From assembly GCF_001668725.1 (NCBI RefSeq), contig NZ_LZKL01000016.1, forward strand, positions 1 through 64,000: a stretch of DNA of 64,000 nt, in the 5' to 3' direction. Positions within the stretch are counted from its first letter, which is position 1. Each line of letters starts with the position of its first letter. Both the position numbers and the translations under genes were made by a program. This document shows positions 26,304 to 35,933 of the stretch, one piece after another. The notes beneath the pieces were generated by a model. It did no database searches. It saw nothing but the letters and a program-made list of their open reading frames with translations, and had not been told where the DNA came from. The stretch comes from Mycobacterium sp. E787 (GTDB lineage: Bacteria > Actinomycetota > Actinomycetes > Mycobacteriales > Mycobacteriaceae).

Positions 26304-28327
26304 CTGCCGGCCCACACCCGAGCGCGCAGGCTCTGACCGATTGCGCGAGTGAACAGCTGCACCTGTCCGGCCGAATCCAAGCCCATGGCGCCCTGGTCGC
26401 CGCCGATCTGCACGATCGCCGCATCACGTACGCCAGCGCCAACACTTCCGAGTTCGTCGGGGCAACGCCGGATCAGCTTTTCGATTCTGCGGTGATGAGC
26501 ATCTTCTCCCCCGATGAACACGAGCGGCTTGAGCATGCGATCGAGCAGACCGGCTACCGGCCTTCGTCGCCCGATCTGTATGGGATGCGCCTGTCAGCTC
26601 CGTTCGACGGCAAGGTCGATGTGATTCTGCACCAAGCCGACGGGCAGATCGTCATTGAGCTCGAGCGGGCCCAGGGGGACGATCAGGCCAACCTCGTCCC
26701 GGTTCTCTATGCCTCACAGGCGATCGGCGAGGCGACGAGCGCACCCGATGTTGAGGCCGCCATCGCGAGCGCAACGCGCGCGCTGACCGGGTTCGACCGC
26801 GCGATGGTCTACCGATTCCATGACGACGAGCACGGAGAGATCGTCGCCGAGGATCGCCTTCCAGGACTGGTCCGCTACCTCGGGCACCATTTCCCGGCGA
26901 GCGACGTTCCGCCCCAAGCCCGCCAGATCTACACGCGCAAAGCCTCGCGCTACATACCCGACGTCGACGAAGGCGACGTCGCCTTGATCGCCTCCCCGCG
27001 CATGGCCGGCGCGAGCCTCGACCTGAGCCGCGCCGCGTTGCGCAGCGTTTCCCCCTTCCACCTCGAATACATGCGCAATATGAAGACGGCGGCGAGCGTT
27101 TCGTTCTCCATGGCCGAGGGAGGACGGCTGACCAGGCTCGTCTCGTGCATTTCCGGAAGCCCTCGATGGCTGTCGCGCTCGATGCGCAGGTCGTGTGAAC
27201 TGCTCGTCCTGCAGGCGAAACTTCAAGTCTCTGCGGCCGAACAGATCTCCCGACTGAACGATGCGGCGGGCCGTGAATCCATCCGGGCGCGGCTCAGGGC
27301 AGCGATGCGGGACGCGCCCGCCATTGCCGAGGGACTGACGTCGGCTTCCGGTGACCTGCTGGAGCTCTGCGGGGCAGACGGCGCGGCCGCATGCGCGGAC
27401 GGGCAATATCGGTCGGTTGGCGCAGCGGCGTCGGAGGACGTCGTGCGCGGAATCGCTGGCGAAATCCGCGCCGCCCGGTCCGCGGACGCTCCCTGGGCCA
27501 CCGACCGCTTGCCGGAACCGACTGCTCATGCCCTCGGGGCGGCCGGCTGCTTGTTCGTCTCGCTCGGCGGACCGGATGACTTCGTGATCTGGTTCCGGCA
27601 AGACCGCCCGAAGCAGCTCCGCTGGCTGGGGGATCCGCACGTCCCCTCCACCGGATTGATCAATCCGAGGAAGTCGTTCGACACCTGGCTGGAGCAAGTC
27701 AGCGGCTCGAGCGCGCCCTGGACAGCTGCCGACCTGCACGCGGCGCAAGTGCTGGCATACGACGTCGAATCCGCCCAGCTCAGCCGAGCCCAGGCCGAAC
27801 TTGCGTACCTCGGCCTGCACGACTCGCTGACTGGGCTACGAAACCGCCACAATCTGACCAGCCTCATGGCCACGATGCTGGCGCAAGCAACACCCGATGA
27901 TCCGGTGGCCGCCATCTTCATCGATCTCGACCGCATCAAGGAAGTCAACGATCAGTACGGGCACGAAGCGGGCGACCGCGTGCTGCGCGAGGCCGCCCGG
28001 CGCGTCGTCGAGGTAACCCGCGCTCGTCATGACGTGATGGGGCGGGCCGTAGCGGAGCCGCTCGCGGCCAGGCTCGGCGGTGACGAGTTCGTCGTGCTGC
28101 TGCCGGGGACGGATGCGCAGGGCGCCGCGCTGGTGGTCGACCGGATCCGTCAGTCTCTGCTCGAGCCGATGGCACTCAGCCCCGACCTCCAGCTGACCAT
28201 AAGCGCGGCAATGGGAGTGGCGCTGGCGACGGAGCCCGAAGAACCGCACCACTTGCTGAAACGGGCCGACGCGGCCATGTACGAGGACAAGCGGCGGCGC
28301 GCGTTGCCCGCCACCGAATTCGAATGA
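26300..28327 (+). CDS. bphP: Bacteriophytochrome with C-terminal GGDEF (diguanylate cyclase)
   Basis: 675 residues: PAS (about 10-120), GAF (about 135-310), PHY (about 325-500), GGDEF (about 515-670). Cys 15 in TDCASEQLHLSGRIQAHGAL is the biliverdin attachment site of bacterial phytochromes. The GAF domain has MVYRFHDDEHGEIVAED, FPASDVPPQAR and SPFHLEYMRNM (His 254). The PHY tongue keeps NPRKSF near 454. The output domain has DSLTGLRNR and intact RLGGDEF near 591, so red/far-red light should control c-di-GMP synthesis. Odd point: the usual CHH near the GAF end is Cys-Ile-Ser at 283-285, losing a His that contacts ring D. ATG overlaps the bphO stop; its stop is 19 bases from the convergent oxidoreductase gene. 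Confidence 0.93.
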   Translation: MTAGPHPSAQALTDCASEQLHLSGRIQAHGALVAADLHDRRITYASANTSEFVGATPDQLFDSAVMSIFSPDEHERLEHAIEQTGYRPSSPDLYGMRLSAPFDGKVDVILHQADGQIVIELERAQGDDQANLVPVLYASQAIGEATSAPDVEAAIASATRALTGFDRAMVYRFHDDEHGEIVAEDRLPGLVRYLGHHFPASDVPPQARQIYTRKASRYIPDVDEGDVALIASPRMAGASLDLSRAALRSVSPFHLEYMRNMKTAASVSFSMAEGGRLTRLVSCISGSPRWLSRSMRRSCELLVLQAKLQVSAAEQISRLNDAAGRESIRARLRAAMRDAPAIAEGLTSASGDLLELCGADGAAACADGQYRSVGAAASEDVVRGIAGEIRAARSADAPWATDRLPEPTAHALGAAGCLFVSLGGPDDFVIWFRQDRPKQLRWLGDPHVPSTGLINPRKSFDTWLEQVSGSSAPWTAADLHAAQVLAYDVESAQLSRAQAELAYLGLHDSLTGLRNRHNLTSLMATMLAQATPDDPVAAIFIDLDRIKEVNDQYGHEAGDRVLREAARRVVEVTRARHDVMGRAVAEPLAARLGGDEFVVLLPGTDAQGAALVVDRIRQSLLEPMALSPDLQLTISAAMGVALATEPEEPHHLLKRADAAMYEDKRRRALPATEFE

Positions 28328-28346
28328 CCGGCCAGCTCTTTATCGA

Positions 28347-29208
28347 TCAGCCGTCGAGCGCCAGGTCCTTGCGGAAGCGCTGCATGCCGTCGATCTTGTC
28401 GTCCAGCGTGGCGTCGGGCCCCGCGTAGAACATCCACGGCATCGTGATGATGCCGGTGATGCCGGCGTCGGCGGCGCGCCGGTAGTCGGCGGTGGTGAAG
28501 GCGTCGGTCAGCGGCGTCAGGATGGTGAAATCGTCCATAGAAAGCCCGTTTTCGGACTCGCAGTTCGCGCAGCCGGCCCACCGCCTCGATGGCGCGGTCG
28601 GTCTTGATCAGGTCGCCGATCCAGCCGTCGTTGCGGGCGGCGCGTCGCAGCGCGACGTCGCTGAGCCCGCCGACGTACACCGGTATCGGCGGCGGCGTCG
28701 GCTCCATCTCGAGCCGCGGCGCGCGGTAGAACTCGCCTTCGAATTCCGTCCAGCCCGGCCGCCACAGCGCGCGCATCAGGTCGATGATCTCGTCGGTGCG
28801 TTTGCCGCGCGCGCCGAACTGCTCGCCCATCAGCGCGAATTCCTCGCGGCACCAGCCGACGCCGATGCCGAGCTCCACCCGGCCCGACGCCAAAACCGCA
28901 GCGGTCCCAATGGCTTTCGCCGCCGAGTAGGGGTTGCGCATCGCCGGGATGTAAACGGTGGTGACGAACCGCAGCCGCGTCGTGACCTGGGCGAGCGCGC
29001 CGACCAGGACCCACGGGTCGGGCCAGTCGGTGAACGGCTGCCAGCGGCGCTGCCCGTCCTTGGTGTACGGGTACGGGGTCTGCAGGGTCTCCAGGTTGAC
29101 GACGTGGTCGGGGATGCCGATGCCGTCGTAGCCGAGTTCGTCGGCGGCCTTGGCGATCTCGATGATCTCCCGGGTGTTGAGGAAGGCGCTGCTGACGTAG
29201 AACCTCAT
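28347..29208 (-). pseudogene. LLM-class flavin-dependent oxidoreductase, frameshifted
   Basis: A luciferase-like (probably F420-dependent) oxidoreductase. From ATG 29208 the frame reads MRFYVSSAFLNTREIIEIAK, GIPDHVVNL, LRFVTTVYIPAMRNP, LGIGVGWCREEF and IPVYVGGLSD, all normal, to about 28560. There the frame changes: the remaining 66 or so codons (SMDDFTILTPLTDAFTTADY to the TGA at 28347) are in another frame. Correcting one base step would give about 286 residues, the family length. The start overlaps the thioesterase stop (ATGA), so they form an operon. Whether the frameshift is real, a sequencing error, or a recoding site cannot be told here. A deleted copy is at 24420-24790. Confidence 0.8.
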
Positions 29209-29831
29209 TGCGCTTCCCGCACCCAGGACGGCTCGATGAAGACGCCGTCGGCCTCGACGGTGACCCCGGAGGCGTCCGAAATGGTGCCGCGCGCAAAGAC
29301 TTTCACACCCTCTTTGCCCTCGATCCAGGCCTCGGACCGAAGCGGGCCCAGGGGGGTGCCGCGCAGGTACTTCACCGTGATGGTTCCGGTGAACCGCGGC
29401 TTGGACAACCCCTCGCTGGCCGCCTCTCCAAGCATGTGGTCGAGCACCAGGGCGCTCACCCCGCCGTGTACGAGCTTGGGTGGACCCTCGTAGGCCAACC
29501 CGAGGACGAACTCGCTCCAGCACCGGCCGCCGCCGTCATGGTGGATGATGAGAGGCGGGGCGATCGGATTGCCCAGGCCGATCGCGGCATTTCCCAACGT
29601 CAGCGGGCGGCCGCCGTCGACGCGGTAGCTCACCCCGATCGGCCGGGTCCGTTGCCGCAACGACTGGGTGACGGCCTCGATCGCGGACCGCGCGTCGGCG
29701 ACGACGTCGTCGTCGGCGCCGGTGCGGATGGTGGCGTCGATGAGTTCCCGGACCGCGTCGGCCAGCGGGGTATACCTGGCCGTCGCCCGTTGCGCCTCCT
29801 CCGCGCTGAGCACCTCGAAAATGGCATCCAA
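29205..29831 (-). CDS. PaaI-like hotdog thioesterase family protein
   Basis: 208 residues. The C-terminal two thirds is a hotdog domain with the PaaI-type active region KLVHGGVSALVLDHMLGEAA and the strands FTGTITVKYLRGTPLG and GTISDASGVTVEADGVF. Such enzymes hydrolyse acyl-CoA esters. The N-terminal 75 residues are helical. I chose TTG 29831 because AGGAGG lies eight bases upstream; the open frame beyond it runs into glnE. It is the first gene of the pair with the LLM oxidoreductase and lies 17 bases from the glnE stop, at the right border of the accessory block. Confidence 0.82.
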   Translation of the reverse strand: MDAIFEVLSAEEAQRATARYTPLADAVRELIDATIRTGADDDVVADARSAIEAVTQSLRQRTRPIGVSYRVDGGRPLTLGNAAIGLGNPIAPPLIIHHDGGGRCWSEFVLGLAYEGPPKLVHGGVSALVLDHMLGEAASEGLSKPRFTGTITVKYLRGTPLGPLRSEAWIEGKEGVKVFARGTISDASGVTVEADGVFIEPSWVREAQ

Positions 29832-29848
29832 CGCGCCGGCCTCCTGAC

Positions 29849-32833
29849 TCAACTCCCGAACACCTTCCGCACGACCGCCTTCGCGCGTCGCGTCACCCGA
29901 AGATAGTTGTCCAGGAATTCGCCGCCGTCGTCGGTGGGCCAGCCCGCGGCGACGGCGACCGCGTTGAGCTGGCGCCCGGGCCCCGGCAGCTGGTCGGTGG
30001 GCTTGCCGCGGACCAGCACCAGCGCGTTGCGCGCCCGGGTGGCGGTCAGCCACGCCTGCCGCAGCAGGTCGACCTCCTCGGCGGGCACCAGGTTCGCCGC
30101 GGCGATCGCGTCCAGGGATTGCAACGTCGAGGTGTTGTGCAGCGCCGGGACCTCGTGCGCGTGCCGCAGCTGCATCAGTTGCACCGTCCACTCGACGTCG
30201 GCCAGCCCCCCGCGGCCCAGCTTTGTGTGGGTGTTGGGGTCTGCGCCGCGCGGCAACCGCTCGGCCTCCACGCGGGCCTTGATGCGGCGGATCTCCCGCA
30301 CGGCCTCGGCGGACACGCCGTCGGGCGGATAGCGGGTCCGGTCGGCCATCAGCAGAAAACGCTGGCCCAGCTCAGCGTCGCCCGCGACCGCGTGCGCCCG
30401 CAGCAGCGCCTGGATCTCCCAGGGCTGCGCCCACTGGTCGTAGTAGGCGGTGTACGAACTCAGCGTGCGGACCAGCGGGCCCTGCCGGCCCTCCGGCCGC
30501 AGGTTGGCGTCGACCTCCAGCGGCGGGTCGACACTGGGGGTGCCCAGCAGTGCCCGTATCTGCTCGGCGATCGTCGTCGACCACCGCACCGCCCGGGAAT
30601 CCTCCACCCCGGGGGCCGGCTCGCAGACGAACATCACGTCGGCGTCGGACCCGTAGCCCAGCTCCGAGCCGCCCAGCCTGCCCATGCCGATGACGGCGAT
30701 GGCCGCCGGCGCCCGGCCGTCCTCGGGCAGGTTGGCCCTGATCATCGCCTCCAGGGCGGCCTGCAGCACGGCCACCCACACCGACGTCAGCGCCCGGCAC
30801 ACGTCGGTCACCTCGAGGAAGCCGAGAAGGTCGGCGGAACCGACGCGGGCCAGTTCCCGGCGCCGCAGCGTGCGCGCCGCGGCGATCGCGCGCACCGGGT
30901 CGGCGTGGCGGCACGCCGACGCGACCAGCGCGCGGGCCACCGTCGCGGGCTCGGTCTCGAGCAGTTTGGGGCCGGCGGTGCCGTCGCTGTAGTCCTGGAT
31001 CACCCTGGGCGCGCGCAACAACAGGTCCGGCACGTAGGCGGAGGTGCCCAGCACGTGCATGAGCCGCCGGGCCACCGCGGGCTTGTCCCGCAGCGTCGAC
31101 AGGTACCAGTTCTCCCCCGCCAGCGCCTCGGACAGCCGCCGGTAGGCCAGCAGCCCGCCGTCGGGGTCGGGCGCGTAGGACATCCAGTTGAGCAGCCGGG
31201 GCAGCAGCACCGACTGCACCCGCCCGCGGCGGCCGCTCTGGTTGACCAGCGCCGACATGTGCTTCAGCGCGGTCTGCGGCCCCTCGTAGCCCAGCGCGGC
31301 CAGCTGGCGCTCGGCGCCCTCCGAGGTCATGCCGTGCGCGATCTCCAGGCCGGCCGGCCCGATCGACTCCAGCAGCGGCTGGTAGAAGAGCTTGGCGTGC
31401 AGCTCGGACACCCGCACGTTCTGGTGCCGTAGCTCCTCGCGCAGCACCCCCGCCGCGTCGTGCCGGCCGTCGGGCCGGATGTGCGCCGCCCGCGCCAGCC
31501 AGCGCACCGCCTCCTCGTCGTCGGCCTCCGGCAGCAGGTGCGTGCGCTTGAGCCGCTGCAGCTGCAGCCGGTGCTCGAGCAGCCGGAGGAACTCGTAGGA
31601 GGCGGTCAGGTTCGCCGCGTCCTCGCGCCCGATGTAGCCGCCCTGACCCAGCGCATCCAGCGCGTCCACCGTGGAGGCCACGTGCAGCGAGTCGTCGCTG
31701 CGGCCGTGCACCAGCTGCAGCAGCTGCACCGCGAACTCCACGTCCCGCAGGCCGCCGCTGCCGAGTTTGAGCTCGCGGCCGCGGACCTCGGCGGGCACCA
31801 GCTGCTCCACCCGGCGCCGCATCGCCTGCACCTCGACGACGAAATCCTCGCGCTCGCAGGCGATCCAGACCATCGGCATCAGCGCGGCCAGGTAGCGTTC
31901 GCCGAGTTCGGCGTCGCCCACGGCCGCGCGGGCCTTCAGCAGCGCCTGGAATTCCCACGTCTTGGCCCAGCGCTGGTAGTAGGCGACGTGCGACTCGAGG
32001 GTGCGCACCAGCTCACCGCTGCGGCCCTCCGGCCGAAGCCCGGCGTCCACCTGAAAGAAGGCCTCTGAGGCCACCTTCATCATTTCGCCGGCCACCCGTG
32101 CGCTCTGCGCGTCGGCGCGCTCGGCGACGAAGATGACGTCGACGTCGCTGACGTAGTTCAGTTCGCGGGCACCGCATTTGCCCATCGCGATCACCGCCAG
32201 CCGGGGCGGCGTCCGTTCGCCGCACACACTGACCTGGGCCACCCGCAACGCCGCCGCCAGGGCGGCGTCGGCCAAATCCGACAGCTGGGCGGCGACCAGC
32301 TTGAACGGCAGCACCGGCTCGTCCTCGACGGTCGCGGCCAGGTCCAGCGCCGCCAGCACCAGCAGCTGGTCGCGGTACAGCACCCGCAGGCGCGACAGCG
32401 CCGAGCCCGGGCCGGCCAGCGCCTCGTCGACACACTCGAGGAACGTCGCGAGCAGCTCATCGCGCGACGGCAGGTGCGCCTTGCCCCGCAACAGCTTCCA
32501 GGACTTCGGGTTGGCGGCCAGGTGATCGCCGAGCGCCAGCGACGAGCCGAGCACCGCGAACAGCCGCCCGCGCAGCCCGCGCTCGGTCAGCAGCGCGGCG
32601 TTCAGCTCATCCCAGTCGCTGTCGGGGTTCTCCGCCAGCCGGATCAGGACCCGCAGGGCGGCGTCGGGATCCGGCGCGCGCGACAGCGACCACAACCGGT
32701 CGACGTAGTCCTGGTCGTCGCGCTCGTACCAACCGAGCTGCGCCAGGCGGTCGCCCGCCGGGGGGTCGACCAACCCGAGCCGGCCCACGCTGGGCAGCCT
32801 GGGGCGCTCCGTCGCGGGTTTGGTCACGACCAC
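29849..32833 (-). CDS. glnE: Glutamine synthetase adenylyltransferase/deadenylase
   Basis: Adds AMP to, and removes it from, the Tyr of GlnA1 (Tyr 406 in this window) to set glutamine synthetase activity; essential in M. tuberculosis. 994 residues, the expected length. Two nucleotidyltransferase halves are visible: the N-terminal deadenylase part with [10 protein letters not shown] and [15 protein letters not shown], and the C-terminal adenylylating part with [15 protein letters not shown] and [15 protein letters not shown]. The GTG at 32833 gives the conserved start [15 protein letters not shown]. It lies 51 bases downstream of glnA2, forming a nitrogen operon. Confidence 0.96.
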   Translation of the reverse strand: MVVTKPATERPRLPSVGRLGLVDPPAGDRLAQLGWYERDDQDYVDRLWSLSRAPDPDAALRVLIRLAENPDSDWDELNAALLTERGLRGRLFAVLGSSLALGDHLAANPKSWKLLRGKAHLPSRDELLATFLECVDEALAGPGSALSRLRVLYRDQLLVLAALDLAATVEDEPVLPFKLVAAQLSDLADAALAAALRVAQVSVCGERTPPRLAVIAMGKCGARELNYVSDVDVIFVAERADAQSARVAGEMMKVASEAFFQVDAGLRPEGRSGELVRTLESHVAYYQRWAKTWEFQALLKARAAVGDAELGERYLAALMPMVWIACEREDFVVEVQAMRRRVEQLVPAEVRGRELKLGSGGLRDVEFAVQLLQLVHGRSDDSLHVASTVDALDALGQGGYIGREDAANLTASYEFLRLLEHRLQLQRLKRTHLLPEADDEEAVRWLARAAHIRPDGRHDAAGVLREELRHQNVRVSELHAKLFYQPLLESIGPAGLEIAHGMTSEGAERQLAALGYEGPQTALKHMSALVNQSGRRGRVQSVLLPRLLNWMSYAPDPDGGLLAYRRLSEALAGENWYLSTLRDKPAVARRLMHVLGTSAYVPDLLLRAPRVIQDYSDGTAGPKLLETEPATVARALVASACRHADPVRAIAAARTLRRRELARVGSADLLGFLEVTDVCRALTSVWVAVLQAALEAMIRANLPEDGRAPAAIAVIGMGRLGGSELGYGSDADVMFVCEPAPGVEDSRAVRWSTTIAEQIRALLGTPSVDPPLEVDANLRPEGRQGPLVRTLSSYTAYYDQWAQPWEIQALLRAHAVAGDAELGQRFLLMADRTRYPPDGVSAEAVREIRRIKARVEAERLPRGADPNTHTKLGRGGLADVEWTVQLMQLRHAHEVPALHNTSTLQSLDAIAAANLVPAEEVDLLRQAWLTATRARNALVLVRGKPTDQLPGPGRQLNAVAVAAGWPTDDGGEFLDNYLRVTRRAKAVVRKVFGS

Positions 32834-32884
32834 GACCGTAGCGCAACCGGCCGATCTCTCAGACCGATCGGCGGCCGACGTGAG

Positions 32885-34225
32885 CTACAGCGACAGGTAG
32901 GTGCTCAACTCGTACGGGGTGACGTGGCTGCGGTAGTTGGCCCACTCCGTGCGCTTGTTGCGCAGGAAGAAGTCAAAGACGTGCTCCCCCAACGTTTCCG
33001 CGACGAGCTCGGAGGCCTCCATCGCCTTGAGCGCGGCGTCGAGGCTGGTGGGCAGCTCGCGATAGCCCATCGTGAGCCGTTCCTCGGGCGTGAGGTCCCA
33101 GACGTTGTCCTCGGCCTGCGGTCCCAGCACGTAGCCCTTCTCCACCCCGCGCAGCCCGGCGGCCAGCAGCACGGCGAACGCCAGGTACGGGTTGCACGCC
33201 GAGTCGGGGCTGCGCACCTCGATGCGCCGCGACGAGGTTTTGTGCGGCGTGTACATCGGCACCCGCACCAATGCCGACCGGTTGGCCGCCCCCCAGGAGG
33301 CGGCCGTGGGCGCCTCGCCGCCCTGCACCAGCCGCTTGTAGGAGTTGACCCATTGATTGGTGACCGCGCTGATCTCCGAGGCGTGCTCGAGGATCCCGGC
33401 GATGAAGGACTTGCCCACGTCGGACAGCTGCAGCGGGTCGTCGGTGCTGTGGAAGGCGTTGACGTCGCCCTCGAACAGGCTCATGTGGGTGTGCATGGCC
33501 GAGCCGGGATGCTCGGCGAACGGCTTGGGCATGAACGACGCCCGCGCGCCGTTCTCGATCGCGACTTCCTTGATGACGTAGCGGAACGTCATCACGTTGT
33601 CGGCCATCGACAGCGCGTCGGCGAAGCGCAGGTCGATCTCCTGCTGTCCGGGCGCGCCCTCGTGATGGCTGAACTCGACCGAGATGCCCATGAACTCGAG
33701 CGACTCGATCGCCATCCGGCGGAAGTTGGACGCCGAGTCGTGCACGGCCTGGTCGAAGTAGCCGGCGCTGTCGATGGGCACGGGCCGCGACCCGTCATCG
33801 GCACCGGGCTCCAACAGGAAGAATTCGATTTCGGGGTGCACGTAGCAGGAAAAACCGAGGTCGTTGGCCTTCTGCAGCTGGCGCCGCAACACGTGCCGGG
33901 GGTCGGCCCACGACGGCGAGCCGTCGGGCATGGTGATGTCGCAGAACATCCGGGCGGAGTGGTGGTGTCCCGACGAGGTGGCCCAGGGCAGCACCTGGAA
34001 CGTCGACGGGTCGGGGTTGGCGACCGTGTCGGATTCCGAGACGCGAGCGAAGCCCTCGATCGACGATCCGTCGAAACCGATGCCCTCCTCGAAGGCGCCC
34101 TCGAGTTCGGCCGGGGCGATCGCGACCGACTTGAGGTAGCCGAGCACGTCGGTGAACCAGAGCCGAACGAAGCGGATGTCCCGCTCCTCGAGCGTGCGCA
34201 GGACGAATTCCTTCTGTCGATCCAT
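32885..34225 (-). CDS. glnA2: Glutamine synthetase, GlnA2 type
   Basis: 446 residues of the glutamine synthetase fold: WFTDVLGYLKSVAI, the FDGSSIEGF loop, HPEIEFFLLEPG, FSHHEGAPGQQEIDLRFADA and HPGSAMHTHMSLF. It is of the GSI-alpha type, about 30 residues shorter than GlnA1, and lacks the DLYELPPEE adenylylation segment (it has NVWDLTPEE instead), so GlnE should not modify it. Its main role in mycobacteria is less clear than that of GlnA1. ATG 34225 gives the family start MDRQKEFVLRTLEERDIRF. Confidence 0.95.
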   Translation of the reverse strand: MDRQKEFVLRTLEERDIRFVRLWFTDVLGYLKSVAIAPAELEGAFEEGIGFDGSSIEGFARVSESDTVANPDPSTFQVLPWATSSGHHHSARMFCDITMPDGSPSWADPRHVLRRQLQKANDLGFSCYVHPEIEFFLLEPGADDGSRPVPIDSAGYFDQAVHDSASNFRRMAIESLEFMGISVEFSHHEGAPGQQEIDLRFADALSMADNVMTFRYVIKEVAIENGARASFMPKPFAEHPGSAMHTHMSLFEGDVNAFHSTDDPLQLSDVGKSFIAGILEHASEISAVTNQWVNSYKRLVQGGEAPTAASWGAANRSALVRVPMYTPHKTSSRRIEVRSPDSACNPYLAFAVLLAAGLRGVEKGYVLGPQAEDNVWDLTPEERLTMGYRELPTSLDAALKAMEASELVAETLGEHVFDFFLRNKRTEWANYRSHVTPYELSTYLSL

Positions 34226-34284
34226 GACCCGACAGTATGCGTCCGCTGTTAAATCGGTGTTACCACCGCAGTTCAAAAGGCCGC

Positions 34285-35844
34285 TCAGGGCCGGCACTGC
34301 AGCGACGCGGGTGGCACGGTCCCGGCGACGAAGTAGCGGACCACCGCGGTGTCCACGCACTGGTCGCCGTTGAACACCGCGGTGTGCTGGGTTCCGTCGT
34401 AGGTGATCAGCGGGGCGCCCAGTTGGCGGGCCAGGTTCACGCCGGCCTGATACGGGGTGGCCGGGTCGTGCGTCGTGGAGACGACGACGACCTTGCCCGG
34501 CGGGGCGGGCGGCGCGGCGTGCGGCCGCGACGTGGCGGGCACCGGCCACAGCGCGCACAGGTCGCGCGGCGCGTTGCCGGTGAACTGCCCGTAGCTCAGG
34601 AACGGGGCGAGCTGGCGCATCTTCTGGTCGGCGGCCGCCCACGTCGCCGAATCCGTCGGCGTCGGCGCGTCGACGCAACGCACGCCGTTGAACGCGTCCT
34701 GGTCGTTGGTGTAGTGCCCGTTTTGGTCGCGGCCTTCGTAGTCGTCGGCCAGCAACAGCAGGTCCCCGGCGTCGGTGCCGCGGGCCAGCCCGAGCAGGCC
34801 ACTGGTCAGGTACTTCCAATGCTGCGGCGTGTACAGCGCGTTGATGGTGCCGGTGGTCGCGTCGGCGTAGCTCAGGCCGCGCGGATCCTTCGTCCGGCCC
34901 GGCTTGGCGACCAGCGGGTCGATCAGGGCGTGGTAGCGGTTGACGAACTGGGCCGGATCGGTGCCCAGCGGGCAGCCCGCCGAGCGGGCGCAGTCGGTGG
35001 CGTAGTCGTTGAAAGCCGTTTGGAATCCGGCCATTTGGTTGATGTTTTCGGTCACCGGGTCCACGGTCGGGTCGATGGCACCGTCGAGCACCATCGTCCG
35101 CACGTGGCTGCCGAACCCCTCGAGGTAGGCGGTGCCGATCTCGGTGCCGTAGCTGTAGCCGAGGTAGTTGATCTGGTCGTCGCCCAGCGCCTGGCGGACC
35201 ACGTCCATGTCGCGCGCGACGGACGCCGTGCCGACGTTGGCGAGGAACCCGTTGCCCATCCGGCTCGCGCACTCCTGGGCAAGCTGGCGGTAGACCTGCT
35301 CGATGTGCGCCACGCCGGCCGGGCTGTAGTCGACCATCGGGTCGCGCCGGAACGCGTCGAATTCGGCGTCGCTGCGGCACCGCAACTGCGGGGTGGAGTG
35401 GCCCACCCCGCGCGGGTCGAACCCGATCAGGTCGAAATTGCGGGTGATGTCGCTGTTCGCCAGGTCCGAGGCCATGCCGGCGACCATCTCGACCGCGGAC
35501 GCGCCGGGGCCGCCCGGGTTGATGAACAGCGCTCCCGCCCGCCGGCCGGTCGCGGGAACCCGGATGACCGCCAGCTTGGCTTGTGCCCCACCCGGATTGG
35601 CGTAGTCGATCGGGACCGACACGGTGGTGCACTGGGCGGTGGGAAGGTCGCTGGTGTCGGTCAGGAATTGGCTGCAGCTGCCCCAGTTCTGCGGGCGCAC
35701 CGCGGCGGCCGGCGGGGCCGGGCTCGGCGTCTGGCCGGCGCCGGGCTCGGGCGTCGCGGCGGCCACCGGCAATGGCAGCTGCGAACCCGCAACCAACAAT
35801 CCGAACGACAGCAGCGCCGAGCTCAACGGTCTCCGGCGCGACAT
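34285..35844 (-). CDS. Secreted alpha/beta hydrolase, Hip1-like paralogue (Rv2223c)
   Basis: 519 residues: an N-terminal signal segment (MSRRRPLSSALLSFGLLVAG), then a TAP-like alpha/beta hydrolase. The nucleophile Ser is in YLGYSYGTEIG, the oxyanion region in FINPGGPGASAVE, the acid in STTHDPATPYQAG and the catalytic His in DGTQHTAVFNG. It is a paralogue of the next gene upstream (hip1), clearly from tandem duplication. Unlike Hip1 there is no lipobox Cys, so it is probably released. I chose ATG 35844; an upstream ATG adds an unlikely 17 residues. A long inverted repeat lies between the two paralogues. Confidence 0.9.
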   Translation of the reverse strand: MSRRRPLSSALLSFGLLVAGSQLPLPVAAATPEPGAGQTPSPAPPAAAVRPQNWGSCSQFLTDTSDLPTAQCTTVSVPIDYANPGGAQAKLAVIRVPATGRRAGALFINPGGPGASAVEMVAGMASDLANSDITRNFDLIGFDPRGVGHSTPQLRCRSDAEFDAFRRDPMVDYSPAGVAHIEQVYRQLAQECASRMGNGFLANVGTASVARDMDVVRQALGDDQINYLGYSYGTEIGTAYLEGFGSHVRTMVLDGAIDPTVDPVTENINQMAGFQTAFNDYATDCARSAGCPLGTDPAQFVNRYHALIDPLVAKPGRTKDPRGLSYADATTGTINALYTPQHWKYLTSGLLGLARGTDAGDLLLLADDYEGRDQNGHYTNDQDAFNGVRCVDAPTPTDSATWAAADQKMRQLAPFLSYGQFTGNAPRDLCALWPVPATSRPHAAPPAPPGKVVVVSTTHDPATPYQAGVNLARQLGAPLITYDGTQHTAVFNGDQCVDTAVVRYFVAGTVPPASLQCRP

Positions 35845-35933
35845 GGCTGTAGATATTCGCAGCCTCGGATACCCGTCACAGCGCGAAAAGGTCACGCCTT
35901 GGTCTCGCCTCCGCGTGTCGCCGCCAGTCCGTC

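Noticed and set aside
17806..29831. A mobile element (insertion sequence, prophage or integrase) responsible for the accessory block
   Set aside because: I saw no transposase, integrase, terminal repeats or tRNA attachment site. The block is called accessory only from gene order and content.
32474..34252. A 592-codon plus-strand open frame opposite glnE and glnA2
   Set aside because: Composition is Arg/Gly/Val/His-rich with no motifs; glnA2 and glnE on the other strand are certain.
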